Origin: Saccopteryx bilineata
Lineage: Eukaryota > Chordata > Mammalia > Chiroptera > Emballonuridae
Assembly: GCF_036850765.1 (NCBI RefSeq)
Contig: NC_089495.1
Coordinates: 210,099,754 to 210,163,753 of the forward strand
Reading direction: 5' to 3'
Length of the DNA stretch: 64,000 bases
Below, piece by piece: positions 23,536-34,028 of the stretch (its first letter is position 1; the number at the start of each line of letters is the position of its first letter). A program made the translations under genes and the position numbers. The notes beneath the pieces were generated by a model, which saw nothing but the letters and a program-made list of their open reading frames with translations, did no database searches and had not been told where the DNA came from.

Positions 23536-26500
23536 ATGGACGATCCCGACTGCGACTCGACCTGGGAGGACGCCGAGGAGGAGGAGCAGGAGGAGGAGGA
23601 GGAGGACGGCGACGGCCCGAGCTCCGCGGGCGACGACGATGGCGAGGCCGGCGCCCCGGGGGACGCGGGAGACGCGGAGGACGAGGACGAGGAGGCGCGG
23701 CCCGGCTTGCTGCAGGTGCAGCCCCGGGAGGCCGCCGCGGGACGGGGCGAGGCCCTGCCCCGGGGAAACCGTCCCTTGCCCCCACTCCCACCCCCGATCG
23801 CCGCGTAGGCGCCTCTTGGAGCTCGGGGCCCGACTCCCTCCCCTCCTTTTCCGGCCCTTGGCCTTCTCGTGCCCCGCCCCCCATAATCCGACGGACACAC
23901 GCCCTGCGATCTGCCCCTGCTCGGCCCCCCAGCCCTGGCTGGGACCTTTCACGGAGGTCCAGGGCCGTCCTAAAACCAATGGCTTAGGACTGAATCTGTG
24001 TAGCGGTGACATTTCTTCAAACGGATGCCCCCACCACCACCGCACATCCTGGACCCCCCTCTCCGTGGCACCCACCTCCAGGCCTGTGGCTCCGCCCTCT
24101 ATGTCCCAGGCCTCTGTGCCGGCCACCTCCACTGCCCCCGGCCAGCCTCTCAACCTCCTGGCACCCCTCAGGGAGCACCTGGCCCTGTTGCCCACCACCC
24201 GAGACTCCCCTCCATGCCCACCCAGGCCATGAGCCCCCCATCTGCTTCTGCCCTGCTGTCCCTCACTGGGTGCAGCACCCACCCTCTTGGACTGGATGGC
24301 CTGCCCTCTTGGAAGTGTCCTTGGAGGCTGCCTTTATGTCACTTGCCTGAACCAGGACCACTGGCCCTAACAGTTACTTTTGGTTACCATTGGTTACTTG
24401 TTACCACTGGTTACTTTTGTTGCCACTGGTTATTTATCTTGATTGCTTGTCAGTTAGCAGGGGTTACTAGCTAGCACTCACTGGGGTGGGGTGGGGTGTG
24501 GGTGCCATCGTTCCAGCTGGGGTCCCAGGAGTTGGGGAGGAATGGTACCCAGAATGGTGACCGTCACCTTTTGTCCCAGTTGCTGGTGGATGACGGTGTC
24601 CTGGCAGGGCAGCATGTCTAGTGAATCTTGAACCTTTCTGTGTGTTTCCCTGGGATGGAGTCTCCCCAGAGCTGAGTGGAGCACTGGTTTTCAGGTGTCT
24701 GTGTCAATGTCTTGAAGTGGTCAGTGAGGGGACTCTGAGAGGCTGGTTCCTGGGTCCTGCCTGCAAGGCCAGTGAATGTGTTTGGGCACATCCAGTGTTT
24801 GGGCAGGGACGAGCTCTTTGGGGAGGCTGGCCCAGCAGTGGTCAGGGTCACGGGTCTGGGGTCGCAGGGCAGGAATTCCCCAGCAGGGACCGGCAGGTGT
24901 GGCGAGGATTAGGTGAGAGGATGCTGCCCTCCCACAGTTCCAGAGGGCATGCTCTGGCACCTTGGTTACCCTGTGGGAGGCCCACGGACCTCTGACTTCT
25001 TCCCTGTCTCCTTCCCTTCCCCCAGGGACTCCCACGGTGCTCCCTGTGGCCCTGACGGAGAAGTGGGAGCCACTTCTGCCAAGTTTCAGTTTTGTTTCCT
25101 GGTCCTTGGCTTGTAGGAGAGACTCTTGCCCGCGAGTCCTGGTTTGAAATCAGGCGGAGGGGCAGCTCCAGCCCCTGACTAGAGCTTAGACCATGGAGGG
25201 GTCTTAGAGGTTGGCGAAGGAGGGGGTCAAGCCAGGGGGCACGGTAAGCCTGGCCCCCTAGTCCCCTTCAGCACTCCTTCCAGGGTCCTGGGACCCAGGT
25301 GTTTCCCAGGATGAGCTGTTCCCTCCTGTTGTGCCCAGGGGGCTGTCTCTGCCCGGGCCCCTCGCCCTCACCCAGCCTCAGTCTGACAGGTAGTCTCGGC
25401 CCCGCCCTGTGCCCCCTACCCTTGTCACAAGGTAGTACAGGCTGCATTTACCAAGCGTACTAGTCCCCAGTCACCACCTCACACCCTTTCTGGGACCCCA
25501 GAGTTCTTGGCCTGTAGAGGCAGGGCTGCAGAGGTTGAGAGGGCAGTGAAGAGCCTCTGACTTGTTGCGGAGAAGTCCCCCACCCTCAACTCCGTGGGGC
25601 TGGTGGCCAGGAGATACAGGGTCTGGTCACTGAGCAGGGGGGTTGGGCAGGATGGGACTGGCTCCCTGGGCCTTAGTCATTCATTTCTTCATCAGATCCT
25701 GCAGCATGAGTTTGAGGCCCCTCCTAGGGCTATAAGTAGCAAGGCCATTGTCCGTGAGGACACCAGCCTGGTGACAACTTAGAAGACAGCACAAGGAGGA
25801 AGTGCTAGGGCAGGCGGGGTTTCCTGGAGAAATAAAACTGGCTGAGGGGAGCAGGAGGTGAAACTGGGGTGTGGAAGGCTGCACCCCAAGGATGTTCACG
25901 TGGGTCTGAGGGTCCTGAGGGCTGAGCGGGTGCCCCTCTGGGCCCCTCTGGTAGTGTTGACATCTGATGGAGGTCCTCACTGCCCTCGCCAGGACTGGAG
26001 CTCACAGGGAGTGGGTCCTGCTTGCTGGCAAGCCTCTAGGAGGGGAAGGGTCCCCGGTGGGGTCTCATCTGCTCCCTTCTTTTTCCAGTCTAGGATGACG
26101 GTGTCCCGAAACTGGCGAGCCATGCGGGACACGTGCAGGTACCGGCACCACTACCCGGTACGTAGCAGCCTGTCACTGAAGCAGCCCACCCGGCAAAACC
26201 CTCCCACTTCCCCCCGAAGAGGCCAGTGGACGATGTGTCCCTTGGCTCGTCGCCTTTACGAGGCAATCACAGTGCCAGCTTTTGTCACATCCACACGAGG
26301 CCCCAGACCGCCACCCACCGCGGTGGTGTCCCCATGTCCTCAGCCCCTGCCCTCTGCACCTGTGAGTCTCAGGCAACCCTTGGGTGCCTCTGGGTACCAG
26401 TGAGGGGACTCCTCAGCACTGGCCTACATTGGTGAGGAGGAGGTGGTAGTCAGAGGCAGATTCTGACCCTCGGGGCGAGGAGCCCAGGCTGGGCTCCTTC

Positions 26501-28788
26501 AGGGTGTCTGGAAGTTTTTTGGCTGAGAGCAGATACACACACCTCTCCCCCAGGAACGCTGTAGTCTGAAGGGCCCAGTGAGGCAGCCTGTCTCCAATGA
26601 TGTCCCCAACTGGCACTCTTTCTCTCTCTGGCTCTTCAGGATTTGACAGAACGGGACGGCAATGGAGACATGCCGAACCTGAGCTTCTACAGAAACGAGA
26701 TCCGGTTCCTGCCCAACGGTGGGTGTCCAGTTGCTGCCCGCAGCCCGATCCTGCTGGGGTGTCCCCTCTCCTCTGTCCCTGCCTCTCTCGCTGGGACCGG
26801 GTCTCCTGGGACTGGGTCCGCTGCATGGGGGGCTGTGGCTTGCAGGCAGCCAGCCCCACACCCCCTGGAGGCTGCTGAGGGCCAGGGCCCCAGCCTGCAG
26901 CTGGGACTGGGCAGGCAGAGGCACAGTGACAGGCCAGGCAGTGAATGTGGTGGCTTTGCAGGCCCCGAGGCCTCTGTCCTGGGAAAGCCACATATGTCAA
27001 CCAATAAGTAAGTGTAGTGTTTACATTTTTTTTTTTTTCTGTATTTTTCCGAAGCTGGAGACGGGGAGGCAGTCAGACAGATTCCCACATGCGCCCGACC
27101 GGGATCCACCCGGCACGCCCACCAGGGGCGAAGCTCTGCCCACCAGGGGGCGATGCTCTGCCCATCTGGGGCGTCGCTCTGCCACGACCAGATCCACTCT
27201 AGCGCCTGGGGCAGAGGCCAAGGAGCCATCCCCAGCGCCCGGGCCATCTTTGCTCCAGTGGAGCCTTGGCTGTGGGAGGGGAAGAGAGAGACAGAGAGGA
27301 AGGAGAGGGGGAGGGGTGGAGAAGCAGATGGGCGCCTCTCCTGTGTGCCCTGGCCGGGAATCGAACCCAGGACTTCCGCTCGCCAGGCCGACGCTCTACC
27401 ACTGAGCCAACCGGCCAGGGCAGTGTTTACATTTTTAATTGATTGGAAAAACGTAAGGTAGAGTATACCGTGTGACCTGAAAGTGACAAACTCGGATGTC
27501 CGTGTCCACGAGTGATGTTTATTGGACCCCGTGGTCTGCGGCTGTTTCCCCAGGACGCAGGGTCCCTGCTGCAGAGGCCATGTGGCCACACAGCCCCAAG
27601 TGTTCACTGTCTGGCCCTTTGCAGAAGCAGGGGCTGTCCAACAGGGGGCCAGGCTCTGGGGTGGTTCTGTGTGAGGCAGAACCCTGCGGACAAGCCGTGG
27701 TTTGGGGGGCAGTGAGGACCCTTCCTGCAGTGACAGGTGCAGGTCTGAATCCACTTGCCCCTCCCTGGGTGTATTCATCTCCCTGGGCTCTGCCCTCAGT
27801 CAGCAACAGGGTTCCCCGGTTCCAGGCTGCAGGGGGGCCGAGGGTCTGAGTTGTGGGGTTAAAACCGCAGGATATACAACTCAAAGCAGCAGAGCCCCGA
27901 GGTCCTCAACAGAGGAAGGAGAGGAAGGAGGGGAGATGGGGTTCTGAACAGGTCCGCTCTGACTTGTCCCCATGTGGATGGACCCTAGGCTGCTTCATTG
28001 AGGACATTCTTCAGAACTGGAGGGAGGACTATGACCTCCTGGAGGACAACCATTCCTACATCCAGTGGTGAGCGGAGAGCCGGGCTCTGGGGCAGAGGTG
28101 GAGCTCGGGGGGCCTGGCTCCGCCAGCCTCTTCCTCGAGGCCCGATGCTAATGGAACAGGCAGGCTGGGTCCTTTCTGAAGTCACGCATGGTGCTCAGTG
28201 CAGGGCTCTGTGGGTTCAGCAGTCGGGGGTGACCCGGCCCGGCCCACGGACTTGGGTTCCTTAGCTGTGAACAGCTCCTGTGGCCAGCTGGGAGGTGCAG
28301 CTGCACACGGAGGACAGGAAGGGCAGCAGCCTCGTGAGCCCCCGCGGCAGCCGGCGTTGTCCTATCCTGTGTGGCAGGCTTCGAACTGGCTTGAGGTGAC
28401 CCTCACCAATGCCTGCAAACACAGTGTGCCTTTTTTTCTTTCCCTGTTGGTTTGAGGGACAGACACATAGAGACAGAGAAGCACCAACTAGTTGTTCCAT
28501 TTAGTTGTGCTCTCATCGGTTGCTTCTCATATGTGCCCTGACCACAGGTCAAATCTGTGACCTCAGTGCCCCGGGGCAGTGCTCTATCCACTGAGCCACC
28601 TGGCCAGGACCCACAATGTGTCTGTGAGGACAGCTCGCAGGGAGCCTGTCATGCACACAGGGTATCACAGGAATAACTCTCAGCGTCAATGACGTCAAAA
28701 GAACTAAACAGAAGGGACAGCCAGCCACCAGGGGGTAAATGACTAGCTGGTCACCCTTGCTGCTGCGCACGCACACTGAAAATCCTGT

Positions 28789-28826
<38 letters not shown>

Positions 28827-31304
28827 CTGGGCCCTGGCCCTGGCCCGTGACACCCTCCCTGGAGCTCTCCTGCCCCTGGACTTCATTGTGTGAGTCCAGC
28901 TGGCCCCTCCGGGGACTGAGTGGTAAGCCCAGAGAGGGTGGTGAGCCACCCCAGGCTGCTCAGCCGGCGTGTGCCCGTGGGGTTGGGAGCCCAAGTCTGC
29001 CACTAACGGGGCCTCTGCTGTCTCTTCTCCCGCAGGCTGTTTCCTCTGCGGGAGCTAGGGGTGAACTGGCATGCCAAGCCCCTCACGCAGCGGGAGATCG
29101 AGGTGAGCCGCGGGCGGTGTGGGAGCCGGGAGACCCCTCCAATTACCTTCCCTCTAAAGTGGTCCTTGCCCCCGCCCCGCGCGCCCCTCACAGACCTCTG
29201 CTGTGGGAGTCCAGGCAGCAGCTAGCCTGTGTCCCCCCGTGGTTGGGGCCGGAGCAGGATTCCAGTCCCCCCAAAGGCCCGGCAGTGGGGAGCCACAGAG
29301 CATCTTGGGAGGTGTGACATGGTCCGAGGGGACGGTGGGCATTTTCTGCCCCGAGCCGGCCCTGGGAGCCCCCTAGCCCCCTAAGCTTTCACCAGCAGCT
29401 CAGGGAATTCCTCGCAGAACTAAAATGGACACGTCAGGCCCTGGCGAGCTGGTAGCAACACTCCAAGGAAAGAGACAGTTACACTAAGGAGCCTCAGGGC
29501 TCCTTCACCCTGAAAGCCCGAGGTCAGGTCTTGAGATGAATCAGGCCGGCGGGAGGCGGCCCCTGAGCGCGGGCTAGCCTCAGCTGCTTTCCAGGCGTTT
29601 AAAGGCTGCAAGGAGGCCAGCGCGCGGTTCGTCCAGGCCTATGAGCTCATGCTGGGGTTCTACGGGATCGAGCTCGAGGACCGAGACACGGGCCGGGTGC
29701 GCCGTGCCCAGAACTACCGGAAGCGCTTCCAAAACCTCAACTGGTGAGAACCGCCCGCTCAGGGCTGGCGCCCCCACGGCTGAGCCCCCCACAGCTGAGC
29801 GGGGAGCAGGTCTCAGGTTGAGGAGGGGGCGGAGCTAGGGGGCGGAGCTAGGGTTCGGGCTAGTGTCCGCGGAGCATTTCTGCGGAGGGAGCAGCAAGTG
29901 ACTGAGGCTCTGAGCACCCTCCTTCCTGCTTGCAGGGTGGGGGTGGTCTCTACCTGATGGGGGGGGGGGGGCTAACGAAGGTCCCACTTGTCAGTGTGGC
30001 TTCTTAGCTGTGTTCTGCTACCCACGTGGCTGTGGGTCAGGCGGCCCACTGGGCTGGGTCGCCAAGCCCCCATTGAGAAGCACTGTCGGGAGGAGACGCA
30101 AGGGGTGAATCTGCTCCTGGCACAACATACTGGAGCCGCTCCGACCCTCCTCCAGCTCTGTGGGGGCAGGGGGTGTGCCATGGGTCCAAGGGAGCGGAGG
30201 ATAGAGGACGCACCACCATCCCCGCCCACCCCAGGCTCCCAGAGGTCTGGAGGTGCGGGAGGACGGGGGAGGGCCCCGGCGGAGACTCGCCCCCCAGCGC
30301 CCTCTCCCCACCCCGCCCCCCAGGAGGTGCGGGAGGACGGGGAGGGCCCGGCGGAGACTCGCCCCCCAGCGCCCTCTCCCCACCCCGCCCCCAGGCACAG
30401 CCACAACAACCTCCGCATCACGCGCATCCTCAAGTCGCTGGGCGAGCTGGGCTTGGAGCGCTACCAGGCGCCGCTGGTCCGCTTCTTCCTGGAAGAGACG
30501 CTGGTGCGCCGGGAGCTGCTGGGCGTGCGGCAGAGCGCGCTGGACTACTTCGTGTTCACCGTGCGCTGCCGGCGCCAGCGCCGCGCGCTGCTGCGCTTCG
30601 CTTGGGAGCACTTCCGGCCGCGCAGCAAGTTCGTCTGGGGGCCCCCCGGCCGGCTGCGGAGGCTCAGGCTGCGCTCGCCGCCCCGCGCGCCCGCGCCGGC
30701 GGGCCCCAGGCAGGCCGAGGGGAAGGAGAGCCCCGGGGACCCCCTTCCCGAGGGCGGGGACTGTGTGACTGCCGAGCCCCAGCTGCTCAGCGACGAGCCC
30801 CAGGAGAAGGGAACCCGAGAGAAGGAAGCGCAGGAGAGGGATCGGGGAGAGGAGGTCGGGAGCCGAGGGCAGGAGGGGCCGGAGTCTTCGAGCCCCCAGG
30901 AGAGCAAGAAGAGGAAGCTGGAGGTGAACCTGCGGGAGCAGCCCCACGGGGAGCCGGGCTCCCAGAGCGCCTCGGAGGTAGAGAAGATCGCCTTGAACCT
31001 GGAGGGCTGCGCCCTCAGCCAGGGCAGCCTCGGGGCGGGGACGCAGGAGATGGGCAGCCAGGACCCGGGGGAGACAGAGCAGCCCTGTCCCCCGTCCCCG
31101 GAGGCCAGGGAGGCCGAGGACGAGGTGAGGAAGCGGAGGAAGGTGGACCAGATGCCGGCCCCCTCCGAGGGCCCCGAGGCAGGAGTGAGGGAGAACGGGA
31201 AGCAGGAGGGGCAGGCAGAAGGCCAGGGGTCGCCTGAGCAGGGTGCCCCCAGGAGCGCAGCCCCTGCGGAGGCGGTGCTGGAGGCCGAGCCCCAAACGCC
31301 TTAG
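23536..31304 (+). CDS. OGFR: OGFR, opioid growth factor receptor
   Basis: Coding exons are 23536-23715, 26089-26157, 26640-26718, 27989-28067, 29036-29102, 29595-29743 and 30395-31304. All junctions are GT-AG and in frame, giving 510 aa. Exon 1 starts MDDPDCDSTWED and is very acidic (residues about 11-54). Exons 2-7 encode the conserved OGFr region (about residues 61-270) with SRNWRA, LSFYRNEIRFLPNG, LEDNHSYIQWLFPLRE, YELMLGFYGI and ITRILKSLGELGLE. The tail holds basic motifs KKRKLE and RKRRKVD and the conserved SASEVEKIALNLEGC. OGFR binds met-enkephalin at the nuclear envelope and restrains proliferation. The human protein is longer (about 677 aa) because of C-terminal imperfect 20-residue repeats, and this copy ends without them. 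A 910-bp antisense open frame over exon 7 is a shadow. Confidence 0.96.
23716..26088 (+). other. OGFR: OGFR intron 1
   Basis: The donor is GTGCAG and the acceptor is TTTTTCCAG at 26080-26088. No further exon is recognised inside. A degenerate repeat of GGTTACTTTTG / GGTTACCACT lies at about 24370-24450. No clear SINE is visible, unlike the other long introns. Confidence 0.6.
27016..27436 (-). mobile_element. Family A SINE in OGFR intron 3
   Basis: Minus-strand copy with a T-run tail at 27029-27039 and a tRNA-like head ending near 27420. A perfect duplication AGTGTTTACATTTTT flanks it at about 27016 and 27421. Sequence is very close to the copies at 17.5 and 49.5 kb. Confidence 0.92.
28432..28610 (-). 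mobile_element. Diverged tRNA-derived SINE in OGFR intron 4
   Basis: The minus strand begins CCTGGCCAGGTGGCTCAGTGG and contains a body with GAAGCAACCGATGAGAGC. The tail is a short T run at 28431-28436. Flanks CACAGTGTG and CACAATGTG look like a decayed target duplication. It is more diverged than families A-C. Confidence 0.75.
28792..28822. repeat. (CA)n microsatellite in OGFR intron 4
   Basis: About 15 uninterrupted CA dinucleotides, following GGGA. It should be polymorphic between individuals. Confidence 0.95.
30250..30394 (+). repeat. OGFR: Tandem duplication of the OGFR exon 7 acceptor region
   Basis: A 74-bp block (30250-30323) repeats as a 71-bp block (30324-30394). Both begin GGAGGTGCGGGAGGACGGG or nearly so and end in CCTCTCCCCACCCCGCC plus a C run and AG. 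The second AG (30393-30394) is the acceptor used for exon 7, and the first (30322-30323) is an equivalent decoy. Use of the first would add 71 nt and shift the frame. Confidence 0.9.
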
Positions 31305-31615
31305 GCATCTGGATTCCAGCGGGCGTCCTGGCCTGGCCCTGTGCTGGGGAGCCGGGTGGCCAGCTCTTCTCAGCACCCATCAGCACTGGCCTCTCCCTGG
31401 TGGTCACTGCGGCTGCTGGAAGCACAGGTCCCCCTGGGAAGGCCAAGGATTCCAGAATCCTTACCTCGACATCATCTGCTGCTTCCCTCCCCTCTTCCGC
31501 CACTGACCCCGTCTTTGTAAATTGGCCCTGAAGGGCCTGGGGGTAGGAGTGGGATTCATTTTCTTAGTCTGGTGCCGAGGCCTTTTCTGAATAAACTCGT
31601 TTTACTAAAAGTGTC
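31305..31615 (+). terminator. OGFR: OGFR 3' UTR and poly(A) signal
   Basis: A short 3' UTR of about 300 bp with a canonical AATAAA at 31590-31595, followed by a T-rich and GT-rich stretch (GTTTTACTAAAAGTGTCTTGG) typical of a downstream element. Confidence 0.85.
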
Positions 31616-33800
31616 TTGGCGTGGACAGTGGACCTATGGGTGGCCAGGGTGCTGTGGGCTGGTTTCGTGAACGACGCTGCTCTCTGGACTCTGGCCGGCT
31701 ATGGCACTGCTGTGCCCATACCCCCAAAGCATCCTGACCACAAACCTCCCAGAGCTCCTGCAACTGGACAGCTGGTCCCTTGACTGCCTTTTGTCACCAG
31801 TTCAAGAGTACGACTGGGGGCTCATGCAGTCCCCTTGAATAAGTGGAAGGAGCAGTATTCGGGTGTGACTAGGGTCTGGACCATGCCTTCGCCGACCCTG
31901 ATTCTGGGGGCAGTAATGTGCTTTGGGTGCAAACAACACAGCAGTGTTCTCTGTGGCTGCCCCTGCCCTGCCAGGACCCTATTGACCCCTCCAACCTGGT
32001 GAGGGCACTGCACCCCCTCTTCGAGCAGCTCCTCTCCATGTGACAGGGTCCTGGGCCAGGACATCTTCCTTCCTGACACTGTTGTGAGGGGCTCTGCAGA
32101 GGGCCACACGCGTGCCTTTGCACACAGGAAGTGATATGCTCAGGCCTCTCGGGGAGAAGGAGGGAGCAGGGCAGGATCTGGGTTCCTTTTCATGAAAAGC
32201 ATTGATGACCTAGGGTGTGACCAACAAAGTGGAAGTCATTTTGAAGGGAAGAGACCCTGAGTTATAACTTGCATCAGCGATGGAGTGGGGGAGGGGTATG
32301 TCCTTTCCAGTTTCTTTGACAGAGGCCAAACTAAGCACTGATGTGGGCGGGCTTTGGACACCAGGAGTCACGGACCCCAGTGGTCAGGGTCCCCAGGAGA
32401 GAGCACTGTGGACCTCCAGTTCAGGTGGAGAAGGTTGAAGCCAGAAGAAAACCCCATTGGAGTCACTCTGGGGGAGGGGGGAGGGCGGGTGGTCTGTGCC
32501 CAGCAGTGGGGACCTGAGAACAAGCAGGCAGCTCCAGTCCACTGACCCCCAAGCTTTGACCCCCTGCCCCCCAGCCCCAGACCACAGCAGCTGTCCGTGG
32601 GGAGGCCGTTTCCCAGCAGCAGGATGGAAGGGTCTCCTAGGAGCTGAGGGTGGGTTTGCTGGGGTTGGTGGAGCAGGGAGCCAGGTACCAGGTGGCTCCC
32701 CTGATTGAGGCAAGGCCAGCTGAGCTTCCTCAGGAGCTGTGGGGCCGGGTGGGAGGGGCTGAGCAGGGGAGCTGGTGGTGGGAACCAGTCTTGCTCCCCA
32801 GGCCCTGGGCGTGGCGTGGGGTGGGGTGGCATGGGGTGGGGTAGGGTGGCTTCCCCCAGCCCCCTGCTGTCTGCGTCTGTCCGTCTGTCTCTGGGGACGT
32901 CCTAGCTCATGCTCTGCTGGAGGGCGGGAGCTCTTCCAGCTCTGCCTTCCCAGGTGTAATTCCCACCCGCCCTCCCCTGTGAGTCTGACCAGTAGTGAAG
33001 CCAGTTTCTAGGGAGCCAGGGGCTTCCCTGTGGCTCCCTTTCCTGGATCACCTGCCACCTCCCCTCTGAATTCGCATCCTCTCAGAAGTCCCGAGTTCCC
33101 ACCTGTGGAAATGAAGCTGACAGTGGCCACAGCGCCGCCTGCAGGCTCAGGTCCCTGGGGCTGGGCCTGAGTGACCTGGATGTTGGGGAGGCCCCTAGGG
33201 TGGCCATGGCGGCCTCCTGGCCCCAGGTGCTGCCCCTTCCACTCCCCAAGGATATAATCAGAGCTTGCCCAAACCCCGGGATCCCTCAGCTGCCTGAGGC
33301 TTGTGAGAAAGGGAACACCTGACAGCTCAGCCAGCCATTGAGCTCCTGTCCGTCCCAGGTTCGCCCCAGCCCCCACTTTGCTCTCTCTTGGGGTGAGGAG
33401 TGCCAGGGGACCCCTCAGTATGAAGTTTAGGATATGGCCCCCAAGACGGGAGGCGTTCCCAGGACAGCGGGCACACCGTAGACTTTTGCCCACAGTAGGG
33501 GCCCACACCAGGAGCCAGGGCTGTGGTGGGGACGGCTGTGGGCCCTGGCACAAGGCGCTCACCCTCTCTGGGGGGTCTTCCCCGGGCCTTGGGCAGCCTG
33601 GGTCCCGCTCAGGGCCTGGGGAAGGGTAGGCGGCTTCCAGATCCCATTTCTCAGACTAAAGCTGCCCCTTCCCCGAAGAAGTTCTTCGATGTGGGACTCT
33701 CCACAGCCTGGGTGAGGAGCTGGGGAGAAGAGAGCGTCTTTCTTTTTTGCTAAAAGGTGTATGTGTGTAACTCACCAGTCCAGGATAATTTTAACTCAGA
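31616..33800. other. Intergenic between OGFR and COL9A3, no gene seen
   Basis: Unique GC-rich sequence with no SINE, RNA gene or coding exon that I recognise. A degenerate (GGGGTGGGGTGGCAT) repeat sits near 32810-32855. Open frames of up to about 180 codons have no recognisable domain. Confidence 0.4.
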
Positions 33801-33819
33801 GACTGGCCAAAAAAATACC

Positions 33820-34028
33820 ACAGGTTGCTCCTCCCTCCCGGAGCGGCACTGGTGGCCGCGGAGGAAGCCCCCTCCTGCCCAGGTGGGCCCCCCGCTGAAT
33901 GGGGGGCTTGTGCACAGCGCAAGGGGCGGGAACTGGCGACCTGCCCGCCACCCGCCCCGCCTTCCCAGCCCCGAGCCCCAGCCTGGCCGCCGCCGCCGCC
34001 GGCAGCACCGCTCAGAGCGCGTGCAGCC
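33820..34028 (+). promoter_or_regulatory. COL9A3: Probable COL9A3 proximal promoter and 5' UTR
   Basis: A GC-rich segment directly before the start codon, with GCC/CCG repeats near 33984-34003. No TATA box is seen at the expected distance. Start context is GCAGCCATGG, a near-perfect Kozak sequence. The transcription start cannot be fixed from sequence alone. Confidence 0.5.

Noticed and set aside
29988..31304. 438-codon single-exon gene with a start at 29988
   Set aside because: The part before 30395 is OGFR intron 6; the conserved protein continues from exon 6 through the acceptor at 30393-30394.
30018..31376. 452-codon minus-strand frame opposite OGFR exon 7
   Set aside because: It is a GC-rich shadow of a real exon, Leu/Pro/Arg-rich with no recognisable domain.
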